Positions 1-6,576 of a stretch of 9,079 nucleotides of DNA are shown piece by piece. How positions within the stretch are numbered: the stretch's first letter is position 1; the number at the start of each line of letters is the position of its first letter. The notes beneath the pieces are model-generated. The model was not told where the DNA came from, made no database searches, and saw only the letters and a list, made by a program, of their open reading frames with translations. A program made the translations under genes and the position numbers. The stretch comes from Candidatus Kapaibacterium sp. Lineage in GTDB: Bacteria > Bacteroidota > Ignavibacteria > Kapaibacteriales > UBA961. The DNA is taken from contig JALRHN010000085.1 in NCBI GenBank assembly GCA_023259575.1, positions 1 to 9,079 of the forward strand. Reading direction: 5' to 3'.

Positions 1-1
1 A

Positions 2-340
2 ATTGAAGAAACAACATCAACAGTCGATACAGAATCATTAGAATATGAAGATAATGATCCGTCTGGTACATATATATATGAAAAGCCTGGAAATATGGGT
101 GGCAAGCAAGAGTTAAGAATTACAGGTAATACATGGATTAGTAAATTGACATTAACAACAGGCTTTGGGGAATCTTATGATGATGAACAGACAATGTATT
201 CATCAGGAACTGTAGATGGAAAAAAATTAATGGATGAAACAGGTTATGTGCAAGTTGGAAGATTATGGAAAAATGCAAATAAAAGATGGGCAGTTGATTT
301 TGCAGGCTCTTCAGGAGAAATAACCTTGTTTAAGGAGTAA
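2..340 (+). CDS. C-terminal part of a hypothetical protein with a small beta-rich domain (5' end outside window)
   Basis: The reading frame is open from the left edge to a TAA at 338-340, so this is the last 112 residues of a longer protein; the first in-frame ATG (95) lies inside the conserved domain and is probably not the start. The visible part begins with an acidic Thr/Ser/Glu-rich linker (about residues 1-19), followed by a compact domain starting SGTYIYEKPG, then ITGNTWISKLTLTTGFG, a YSSGTVDGKKLMDETGYV stretch and a final ITLFK strand. From memory this order (GTY, G-x-TW, GFG, YD, SG-V-G-K-L-D-GYV-G) resembles an unnamed small C-terminal beta domain that recurs in Bacteroidota hypothetical proteins, often after a membrane or linker segment. 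No enzyme motif is visible. The next gene starts one base after the stop, so the two are probably co-transcribed. Function unknown; the coding call itself is firm. Confidence 0.75.
   Translation: MEETTSTVDTESLEYEDNDPSGTYIYEKPGNMGGKQELRITGNTWISKLTLTTGFGESYDDEQTMYSSGTVDGKKLMDETGYVQVGRLWKNANKRWAVDFAGSSGEITLFKE
332..337 (+). promoter_or_regulatory. Shine-Dalgarno-like site AAGGAG before the GNAT-like gene
   Basis: AAGGAG lies four bases before the ATG at 342 and inside the last codons of the upstream gene. It supports 342 as the start and suggests translational coupling of the two genes. It is one of only two convincing ribosome binding sites in the window. Confidence 0.5.
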
Positions 341-341
341 T

Positions 342-1349
342 ATGATAGTTACAAAAGAGTTAAATGAAAAAAATGTAGAAAGGAGTGATTTATATACATT
401 TTTTGCTAATTATTCATTCGAAAAAAAATACTTCGACTTGTTAGGAGTGCCCGAGATAGAAAAAATAGAATTTATTGTAAATAAAATTATCAGAAGATTG
501 AGTGTTATTAATGATTTAAATAAAGTAATTGCATTATATAGAAATAAAGAAATTGTTTGTTTACTTGGTATTGATACAAATAATTTTCATTCTTTACACT
601 TTGGAAGAGATATTATTGAAATAGGTCCGATTTACATTGATAAGACGATAGATATTACAGAGTTAAAAGAAAGTGTTGAAGATATTATATGTAAATATTT
701 ATATTCAAAAGACAATCCAATACTGAAGAGTAAAATTGATAATGAAGATGTTAAATCGAATCAATTATTATTAGAACTTGGATACTTACAACTTGCTTCC
801 ACTGTTAAAATGCTTTATAATCATAATGAATGTCATGAAATATTTCTTGATCAATATAATTCAAGAAGTAAAATGAATGTAAAAGAATTTGAAATAGAAG
901 ATGTAAAAGATAATCTGGATAAAAATAATTATGATTTTCTCATAGATCAGCATTACTTAAGTTTACACTTTTCCATCTATAATTCATTTTTTCATCCAAA
1001 GCTCACAAAATCGCTTTTTAAAAAATGGTTTGATACATTTACAAAGCAAAAAAACAGTCATATTATACAGATTAATACAAAAAACAGACATCAATGTATT
1101 GGGATTTCTTGTTTTCAAGGACCAATAGAAATTGCAGGTAGATCTATTTATTCTAGGGAGCTTACTATTATTGATAAAGAGTTTAATGGCATGGGTTTAG
1201 CTGGTAATCTATATAATAGAATGATTAATCTAACACAAACGTTTATTGAGGGTTGCCCATTAATTGAGAATACTAGAAATATAGCTTTAAATGAGAGATG
1301 TGGGTTTCAAAAGGTACAAGTAAGAAATCACTTTGTAAAAGGGATTTAA
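342..1349 (+). CDS. tandem GNAT-fold N-acyltransferase-like protein (WecD-like)
   Basis: This 335-residue protein probably transfers an acyl group from acyl-CoA to an amine; the substrate cannot be read from the sequence. The C-terminal half carries a GNAT motif A (about residues 279-294, EFNGMGLAGNLYNRM, with the G-x-G-x-A/G CoA-pyrophosphate loop) and a motif B ending in NIALNERCGFQKV (313-325), the usual N-A-x-x-x-GF pattern. The N-terminal half looks like a second, degenerate GNAT fold: a strand pair near 62-77, HSLHFGRDIIEI (83-94), then DVKSNQLLLELGY (136-148). The segments LHFGR, LHFSIYNSFFHPKL (208-221) and the following L-x-K-x-W-F match, in my recollection, the order seen in WecD/RffC-type dTDP-sugar amine acetyltransferases (WDS-x-FG; RF-D; LY-x-W). 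No other sugar-nucleotide gene is visible, so the WecD substrate is not claimed. No signal peptide; cytoplasmic. Start chosen from the AAGGAG site; one base after the upstream stop, so likely the same operon. Confidence 0.7.
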   Translation: MIVTKELNEKNVERSDLYTFFANYSFEKKYFDLLGVPEIEKIEFIVNKIIRRLSVINDLNKVIALYRNKEIVCLLGIDTNNFHSLHFGRDIIEIGPIYIDKTIDITELKESVEDIICKYLYSKDNPILKSKIDNEDVKSNQLLLELGYLQLASTVKMLYNHNECHEIFLDQYNSRSKMNVKEFEIEDVKDNLDKNNYDFLIDQHYLSLHFSIYNSFFHPKLTKSLFKKWFDTFTKQKNSHIIQINTKNRHQCIGISCFQGPIEIAGRSIYSRELTIIDKEFNGMGLAGNLYNRMINLTQTFIEGCPLIENTRNIALNERCGFQKVQVRNHFVKGI

Positions 1350-1456
1350 ATTAAATTATATATTACTATTAATAAATAATTGAAGTCATATAGTCTTTAT
1401 CCTAAATAGTATAATCATATTCGATTAAGCAAGGCTTATAATGACAGAACTAAAAT
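1350..1456 (+). other. intergenic region upstream of the lipoprotein pair; possible promoter, weak evidence
   Basis: This 107-base AT-rich gap separates the acyltransferase-like gene from the lipoprotein gene. It holds two TATAAT hexamers (1410-1415 and 1437-1442), but neither has a well-spaced TTGACA-like -35 box; TTGAAG at 1380-1385 is 24 bases before the first. In DNA this AT-rich such hexamers arise often by chance. No G+C-rich hairpin followed by a T run is seen. A promoter for the downstream pair is expected here from layout, not shown. Confidence 0.25.
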
Positions 1457-1467
1457 ATGCTACATAA
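1441..1467 (+). other. possible eight-codon leader reading frame overlapping the start of the lipoprotein gene
   Basis: ATG at 1441 opens a reading frame of eight codons (MTELKYAT) that ends with TAA at 1465-1467, overlapping the ATG at 1457 in a different frame. No ribosome binding site is clear for either start. It could couple initiation at 1457 to upstream translation, or be chance. Confidence 0.15.
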
Positions 1468-2494
1468 TTCTCAATGTTCGATATCAATTTATCAGATATG
1501 TAAAACAAAGCTACTTCTTCTGGTTTTTATTTGTTTTAGCTCTTGTAGTAATAATCATGATTCTCCAAAAGTTTCATTTTATTATTGGAAAACAGAATTT
1601 AAGCTATCAAAAGTAGAGAGGGAAGTCATAAAAAATAATCATGTTGAAACATTATATATACGATACTTTGATATAGGATTAAAAGATAATACAACAATTC
1701 CAATTGCGCCAATACATTTTATTCAAAAACCTGAGATCCAAATTGTACCAGTAGTCTATATTAAAAATGAAGTACTTATTTCATCGGTAAATGTACAAAA
1801 ACTCTCACAAGACATCATAAAATTGATACAAAACATATCTAATTATCATAAACTTACATATAAAGAAATTCAATTAGATTGTGACTGGACCTTAGAAAGC
1901 AAATTCAATTACTTTAAACTGATAAATCTATGTAAAAAGTTAAGTAATAAGACAATATCAAGTACAATTAGATTGCATCAAGTCAAGTTTTCCTCTAGAA
2001 CAGGTATACCAAATGTAGATAAAGGTGTGCTTATGTATTACAATATGGGAAAAATTAGTGCTGATACATTAAATTCAATTTATGATAGAGATATAGCGAT
2101 TAGATACATAAAAAAACTATCACAGTACCCTTTAGAACTTAATATAGCATTGCCAATTTATTCTTGGGGAATTCATATCAGGAATAATAGAGTAATTGGA
2201 TTAATTAATAAGATTAAAAAGAAAAGTTTTATCTCAGATTCAAACTTTACATTGCAACAGAATAATATTCTATTAACTAAAACTAGTATTCTGAAATCAG
2301 GATTTTTTTTCAAAAAAGGGGATAGAATAAAGATTGAATCAGTAAGTACAATAGATATTGAGAAAATGATTGCTGATTTATCAGATCATGTAAAAAATCC
2401 GCCTAAAGAAATAATCTTTTTTGACCTTGATGATAATAATGTAGATGGGTATAATTATGGGCCAGTATTTCAAACAATGTGTAATACTTTTTAG
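1457..2494 (+). CDS. predicted lipoprotein with a TIM-barrel, glycosidase-like domain (DUF3142-like), function unknown
   Basis: A 345-residue predicted lipoprotein. The N-terminus has a basic n-region (K16, K18), a hydrophobic run LLLLVFICF (19-27) and a lipobox-like FSSC with Cys30; 1457 is the only ATG before it. The mature part reads like an alternating beta/alpha barrel: FYYWKTEF (41-48), LYIRYFDIG (66-74), IVPVVYI (96-102), an acidic strand IQLDCDWT (138-145, D141/D143), IRLHQVKF (171-178), GVLMYYNMGKI (190-200), a YDRDIAIRYIKKL helix (209-221), NIALPIYSWG (229-238) and a late IIFFDLDD strand (319-326). The Q-x-D-x-D strand and the ALP-x-YSWG strand recall DUF3142-type glycoside-hydrolase-like barrels, but I cannot identify catalytic residues. 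I recall close relatives in Bacteroidota encoded beside a large TPR-like lipoprotein, as here. The 3' end overlaps the next gene by 50 bases (38 if that gene starts at 2457), indicating co-expression. Probable site is the periplasm or outer membrane. Confidence 0.75.
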   Translation: MLHNSQCSISIYQICKTKLLLLVFICFSSCSNNHDSPKVSFYYWKTEFKLSKVEREVIKNNHVETLYIRYFDIGLKDNTTIPIAPIHFIQKPEIQIVPVVYIKNEVLISSVNVQKLSQDIIKLIQNISNYHKLTYKEIQLDCDWTLESKFNYFKLINLCKKLSNKTISSTIRLHQVKFSSRTGIPNVDKGVLMYYNMGKISADTLNSIYDRDIAIRYIKKLSQYPLELNIALPIYSWGIHIRNNRVIGLINKIKKKSFISDSNFTLQQNNILLTKTSILKSGFFFKKGDRIKIESVSTIDIEKMIADLSDHVKNPPKEIIFFDLDDNNVDGYNYGPVFQTMCNTF

Positions 2495-4700
2495 CGTATT
2501 TACTACTTCTTGTATTGTAATAATCATTGCATGTAGTGGTATAGACTTTACTTACTATTCTCATTTTTCCCCAGAAGTTTCAGATATAGATTCTTCCTTT
2601 GAACCTATGTTCATTTCAGAAGATCTTTTCTATAATTATTCTCATTTTGAATATTATTCAAAGCGATTCAATACTAATATCATAGATGAATGGAGAGGAT
2701 ATTTAGAAGATAGAATACCTATTAAAGAAATAGAATTTTTCTTATTAGATAATAATTCTACAAAAGAAATAAATGAACTATATGCTAATGTGCAAAATTC
2801 TAATAAATCTGAAATATTGAATGGTAGGTTTTCTGTTATTGATTCGAAGGTAAAAGGATTCATTCAATTCTTATACTATGCCAAACAGATTGAAGCAATA
2901 TCATTGCAGCAATTGGATGAATGGGATATAGAACAGGGAATAAAAAGGAATCATGCTAGCCCAGAAATTATAGCAGAACTTGAAAATCGATATCATGTAG
3001 AAACAGATCCTTTTTTAAAAAATAGATATTGGTTTCAGGTAGCTAAAGCAAAATTCTATAGTATAGACAAAAGTAGTGTTATATCATTCTTTGATAAAAC
3101 AAAACAAACAGTCAGTAAAAATAACTTATACTACAGAGCTCTATCTTATGTTGCTGGAGCACATTATGAACAACATAACTATACACTCTCTAATTATCTA
3201 TACAGTATTGTATATTATAATTGTAAAGAAATGCGTTCAATTGCAGCATATAATTTTCATCCTCAAGAACAAAGCGATTTTGATAGCTCATTACAATTAG
3301 CTTCGAATAATAATGAGAAAATTGCTTTGTGGACCTTATATGGGTACTATGCCGACGAGTTGAAAGCCATCAGAGAGATTTCTAAATTAGATACCAAGAA
3401 TGAACATTTAGATTTCTTACTGGCACATTTTATTAATAATGAAGAAAAGCGCTTAAACTCTGAAGCAGAATTTAAAAATGCAACAGAGTATAAAACAGTG
3501 CTAAAAGAAAATGTAAATCCAGAGGCAGTTTTATTAATTGATTCTATTGCTGGACAAGAAAATACAAGCAGACCTTTTCTTTGGTATATGGGGGCAGGTT
3601 ATTTTCAGATATTAGCTGGTAATTACAAATTAGCTGATATATATTTAGAAAAATCATCAAAACTGATATCAAATAAACCTCTGGCGGTAAATCAGATTAG
3701 ACTATTACAATTAGTAAATAATATTCTAAAAATTGATAGTATTACTAAGAAACATGAAGATAAGCTAGTTTCTGAACTAGATTGGCTTTATAATAAATGT
3801 CCTAATGATAGTATAAAATCATTTAGATATAATCATACTGTTTCTTGGAGTAAAAATTATTTGTCGTCTTTATATAAATCTCAAGGAAATCATGTCTTTA
3901 GCGAATTATTAGGTCCATCTACAAACTATTATATCAAACAAAATAATATTGATGATATGATTGAATATCTAACTAAAAAAGATATGTCTAATTGGGATAG
4001 TATTCTTATAGGTCAATATGCATTTACATTATCTGATATATATGATTATGCATCCATTAGGAGTGCATATCTACACTCTGACAATCTGGATAAGGCTCTA
4101 TATTTCATGGAGTTATCTCAGCACTCCAATGATACATTAGATTGCGATCCTTTTCTTGGTAGAATTAAAGATATCTATCATTGCAGTGAAAGCAATGCCC
4201 CACATATCAGATTTACAAAACGTGACTTATTAATACAGATGAAGAATCTTCAATCCTTGATAGCGAAAGGAGAAAGAACATATGAACATTATCTTGCATT
4301 AGGAAATGCATTCTATAATATTTCTTATTTCGGGAATTCTAGGGAGTTCTACTTTAATCCGATTATCAATAATTATGGAATATATATTGATCCATTATAT
4401 AAATCGTGGCTTCTAAATTCATCAATAGCGAATGCATATTATAATAATGCATTACAAGTAGCTCGCAATAATGAGCAGAAAGCACTTTGTGTATATATGA
4501 TGACTAAATGTGAAAGAAATAATTTCTATACAGAAAGATATTATGAAGATGGGTTTATAAGGGATTCTTACAATCAAGACACAAATTATTTAGCATGGAA
4601 TGGTTTTGTTAAGCTAAAAAATGAATATTCACATACTTCATTCTATAAACAAGTAATACAAGAATGTGGATATTTTAAATCATACCTTAGCAAAAGATGA
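2445..4700 (+). CDS. large alpha-helical TPR-like predicted lipoprotein, partner of the upstream lipoprotein
   Basis: A 751-residue protein with an N-terminal hydrophobic segment (13-29) ending in the lipobox-like IIAC at Cys30, so a membrane-anchored lipoprotein is predicted. An in-frame ATG at 2457 gives a more typical signal sequence (MGQYFKQ...) and is an equally good start; neither has a clear ribosome binding site. The mature start carries FSPE (41-44), then EW-x-x-YL (82-87), a helix with FLYYAKQIE (142-150) and FLKNRYWFQ (190-198). The remainder is nearly all helix, with TPR-like hairpins near 228-260, 382-410 and 536-560, and LGNAFYNISYFGNS (619-632) followed by an A-x-YY-x-x-A helix (663-671) and an MMTKCE segment (685-690). 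I recall this architecture from Bacteroidota hypothetical proteins next to the preceding barrel lipoprotein. TPR-like proteins usually scaffold protein contacts, so it may bind its neighbour's product; that is inference. No enzymatic motif seen. Followed by a 73-base gap and a strand switch. Confidence 0.8.
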   Translation: MGIIMGQYFKQCVILFSVFTTSCIVIIIACSGIDFTYYSHFSPEVSDIDSSFEPMFISEDLFYNYSHFEYYSKRFNTNIIDEWRGYLEDRIPIKEIEFFLLDNNSTKEINELYANVQNSNKSEILNGRFSVIDSKVKGFIQFLYYAKQIEAISLQQLDEWDIEQGIKRNHASPEIIAELENRYHVETDPFLKNRYWFQVAKAKFYSIDKSSVISFFDKTKQTVSKNNLYYRALSYVAGAHYEQHNYTLSNYLYSIVYYNCKEMRSIAAYNFHPQEQSDFDSSLQLASNNNEKIALWTLYGYYADELKAIREISKLDTKNEHLDFLLAHFINNEEKRLNSEAEFKNATEYKTVLKENVNPEAVLLIDSIAGQENTSRPFLWYMGAGYFQILAGNYKLADIYLEKSSKLISNKPLAVNQIRLLQLVNNILKIDSITKKHEDKLVSELDWLYNKCPNDSIKSFRYNHTVSWSKNYLSSLYKSQGNHVFSELLGPSTNYYIKQNNIDDMIEYLTKKDMSNWDSILIGQYAFTLSDIYDYASIRSAYLHSDNLDKALYFMELSQHSNDTLDCDPFLGRIKDIYHCSESNAPHIRFTKRDLLIQMKNLQSLIAKGERTYEHYLALGNAFYNISYFGNSREFYFNPIINNYGIYIDPLYKSWLLNSSIANAYYNNALQVARNNEQKALCVYMMTKCERNNFYTERYYEDGFIRDSYNQDTNYLAWNGFVKLKNEYSHTSFYKQVIQECGYFKSYLSKR

Positions 4701-4773
4701 TATAAGCAAATATTAATAACTTGATATCATTATGATGCTAGAGATCTATATTTGATTTAAAACTCATGAAGAT
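4701..4773. other. short convergent intergenic gap, no clear terminator
   Basis: The 73 bases between the ends of two convergent genes are AT-rich. Only short palindromes (GATATC, AGATCT) are visible; no G+C-rich stem with a T run was found on either strand, so no terminator is called although transcription from both sides should end near here. Confidence 0.4.
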
Positions 4774-5712
4774 TTATCTATAATAATCAGAATGCAACTC
4801 ATCATATTTCTCATATCGTAATATTGTCTTGATATTTTCTTTTTCTATATATGTTAATTCATTTTTAACATTCGTAGAAAGTGGTATATACCATGGCTGA
4901 GACTCAAAATAAATGCGTAATGGCCTTTTCTTAAATGCATATCCATGCTTTGCAAAAATTATATTTCTTAATAACATTAAATCATTTCCAGATAATCTCT
5001 CGGCTTCATAAGGATTAATTATCCTAATGCATGGATTAATATCATATACGTGCTGTGAAGGATTCTCAATTGCATCATATAGCCAACTATATTCACTTCT
5101 CATTCTTATATGTCTAAACAATGAAATATCATTTCTTATGGAAGTTCTTTCCATTGATATCATTGGATCATAATTAAAATATCTTTTCTTTAATGATAGA
5201 TTTCTTTCCTTTAATATGATGTCTTTATATGCTAGCCAAGTACCCCTGATCATCGATGTTCTGCTATCGATAAATAAATGATATGTTCCGTCATATTGCT
5301 CCCTGCCAGGCTCTACCAATATTATTTCATATCCATTATCTGTCTCTTGAATTGTCCCTTTTAATGGTCTGACTGTGCCTGCAATTATACTTATTCCGTC
5401 TACTCTATTTTCTTCTATATGCTGTATTGATATATTTATCTTGTCCTCAATATGCCATGGTTGCCTGCCATCATCAAATAGATAATCATTCATATATGAT
5501 TGTGGTACAGTAAATGACCCTACCCAATGTCCAATAATATCCTCTTTACTATGCACTCTTTTTGAAGTGAAATTATCATTTTCTGGATACGAGTATTGTT
5601 CTATCATAGAATCTAATTCTTTCTCTGCCCTTGCATTCTTTTTACGAATCATTGTATCACAAGACTCAAGTAATATCAATGATGTAATTAATAGTAGTAA
5701 TCCTAATTTCAT
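4774..5712 (-). CDS. lipoprotein with a C-terminal YARHG domain
   Basis: A 312-residue predicted lipoprotein: signal MKLGLLLLITSLILLESC with Cys18 in an LESC lipobox, then a charged linker (19-55). Residues about 59-165 form a beta-rich region beginning IIGHWVGSFTV and closing with IRGTWLAY, which resembles small barrel domains that start with a G-x-W-x-G strand. The C-terminal part (about 237-302) fits the YARHG family: ERLSGNDLMLLRNIIFAKHGYAF, then a YF-x-x-QPWYIP stretch (268-277), LTYIEKENI and a terminal helix. The name motif reads AKHGY (254-258) here. YARHG domains are extracytoplasmic and of unknown function. It lies 95 bases downstream of the DsbA-like gene on the same strand; a shared transcript is possible, but the GAGGG site and the spacing also allow its own promoter. 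The YARHG call is confident; no activity can be assigned. Confidence 0.85.
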   Translation of the reverse strand: MKLGLLLLITSLILLESCDTMIRKKNARAEKELDSMIEQYSYPENDNFTSKRVHSKEDIIGHWVGSFTVPQSYMNDYLFDDGRQPWHIEDKINISIQHIEENRVDGISIIAGTVRPLKGTIQETDNGYEIILVEPGREQYDGTYHLFIDSRTSMIRGTWLAYKDIILKERNLSLKKRYFNYDPMISMERTSIRNDISLFRHIRMRSEYSWLYDAIENPSQHVYDINPCIRIINPYEAERLSGNDLMLLRNIIFAKHGYAFKKRPLRIYFESQPWYIPLSTNVKNELTYIEKENIKTILRYEKYDELHSDYYR

Positions 5713-5718
5713 AATTAT

Positions 5719-5723
5719 CCCTC
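5719..5723 (-). promoter_or_regulatory. Shine-Dalgarno-like GAGGG before the YARHG lipoprotein gene
   Basis: On the minus strand GAGGG stands six bases before the ATG (5712-5710), a good spacing, and supports that start. Further upstream, at 5741-5747, the minus strand reads TAATTTG, one base short of the Bacteroidota -7 element TAnnTTTG; no matching TTG box at -33 is convincing. Confidence 0.4.
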
Positions 5724-5807
5724 ATAATGTATAGTTCCCACAAATTACATCATATAGATTTGATAGATATTACACATTAAATACCTAGTATGTATGTATA
5801 CCCTGAT

Positions 5808-6521
5808 TTATTCTTTCATGTGTAATTGTAAAGACAATTCTATGTCTTGAAATGATTTATATCCATTAGCAATTATTGTATATTTTCCGTCTTTGCTTAA
5901 TAATAAAGCTGGGAATGATTGAATACCTAATTGTTCTGCTCTTTTAAATTCTTTAATTGCTGCTTCTTTATACTTTTTATTTTTCATCTTTAATAAAAAT
6001 TCTTTTTCAGGAATTAAAAATTGTTTTGCTAGTTCTAGATATGATTCATCTTTAGCCATATCTATTCCTTTAATATATATGTATTTATGTAATTCTTCTA
6101 TAAAAGATAATAAGGATTCAGGCTTCATTTCTTTGCAAATCATTATTGCAATGGAAGGTTGTACAGAAGTCATAATTCTAGAAGAATCAAGCATCACAGT
6201 ATCGATAAAATATCGACTAAATTCTGCCCCTGTATGTTGAGTAACTATTGCTGTTGCCTTTTTTAAGAAAGGAGCTTTTTGTTTGATTGGACCTATCTGA
6301 TCTTCAGTGATCATTTCACCACATACGGTTTCAATTGATAGTGCATCTTTATAGGATGAAGCAATTTTTGAAATCACTGGCGAAAACCCATAACACCATC
6401 CACATAAAGGATCGAATACATATATTAGTGTCGGTTTTTTACTAGATTTTTGAGCAAGAGATATATTTATATTGCTTGTAAAAAACAATAAAGAAATAAA
6501 TAATAGAATAAAGAAATTCAT
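5808..6521 (-). CDS. periplasmic DsbA-family thiol:disulfide oxidoreductase
   Basis: A 237-residue thioredoxin-fold protein likely to form or reshuffle disulfides in exported proteins. An N-terminal hydrophobic stretch (3-20) ending in SLAQ suggests Sec export with cleavage after Ala23. The first strand TLIYVFDPLCGWCYGFSPV (31-49) carries the active site C40-G-W-C43 in the D-P-L/M-C-x-W-C context of the DsbA/FrnE-like branch rather than classical CPHC DsbA. A helical insertion follows (about 75-180), and the cis-proline loop is QSFPALLL (201-208, P204). All key residues are present and the length fits the family. No DsbB or VKOR partner is visible nearby. The gene is divergent from the DUF4149-like gene with only 13 bases between starts, and no Shine-Dalgarno is seen. 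Its own target is unknown; cysteine-bearing envelope proteins in this window are possible substrates by inference only. Confidence 0.88.
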   Translation of the reverse strand: MNFFILLFISLLFFTSNINISLAQKSSKKPTLIYVFDPLCGWCYGFSPVISKIASSYKDALSIETVCGEMITEDQIGPIKQKAPFLKKATAIVTQHTGAEFSRYFIDTVMLDSSRIMTSVQPSIAIMICKEMKPESLLSFIEELHKYIYIKGIDMAKDESYLELAKQFLIPEKEFLLKMKNKKYKEAAIKEFKRAEQLGIQSFPALLLSKDGKYTIIANGYKSFQDIELSLQLHMKE

Positions 6522-6576
6522 ATTTAATCAACAAATGATATTAATTGAAAATAAATCAGAAATAAAGAAATTCATA
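6507..6576. repeat. 16-base direct repeat spanning the divergent start region
   Basis: The sequence AATAAAGAAATTCATA occurs at 6507-6522 and again at 6561-6576, offset by 54 bases. The first copy contains the minus-strand start codon and first codons of the DsbA-like gene; the second lies in codons 9-14 of the plus-strand membrane protein gene. Because the offset is a multiple of three, the second copy also reads ATG AAT TTC TTT ATT on the minus strand, in frame with the DsbA-like gene but stopped by TGA before reaching it. A partial tandem duplication would explain this; chance in AT-rich DNA is less likely but not excluded. Confidence 0.6.

Noticed and set aside
1354..1381. Inverted repeat AATTAT...ATAATT after the acyltransferase-like gene as a terminator
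   Set aside because: The stem is six A/T pairs with a 16-base loop and no T run; it is too weak and likely to occur by chance here.
2303..2317. T8-C-A6 tract inside the barrel lipoprotein gene as a phase-variation or frameshift site
   Set aside because: The frame reads straight through as Phe-Phe-Phe-Lys-Lys and continues with conserved-looking sequence; the tract is short for phase variation and expected at this base composition.
2654..2863. A 69-codon open frame on the minus strand
   Set aside because: It lies wholly inside the large helical lipoprotein gene, has no recognisable domain and no independent start signal.
3076..3300. A 74-codon open frame on the plus strand
   Set aside because: It is out of frame within the large lipoprotein gene and its Ile/Tyr/Leu-rich composition is what AT-rich DNA gives in a shifted frame.
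5789..5799. GTATGTATGTA short tandem repeat between the DsbA-like and YARHG genes
   Set aside because: Fewer than three full units of a 4-base motif; no link to any regulatory signal.
6472..6534. An upstream start that would lengthen the DUF4149-like protein by 21 residues
   Set aside because: It would overlap the divergent DsbA-like gene antisense and adds a polar low-complexity stretch before the first helix; the ATG at 6535 gives a normal N-terminus.
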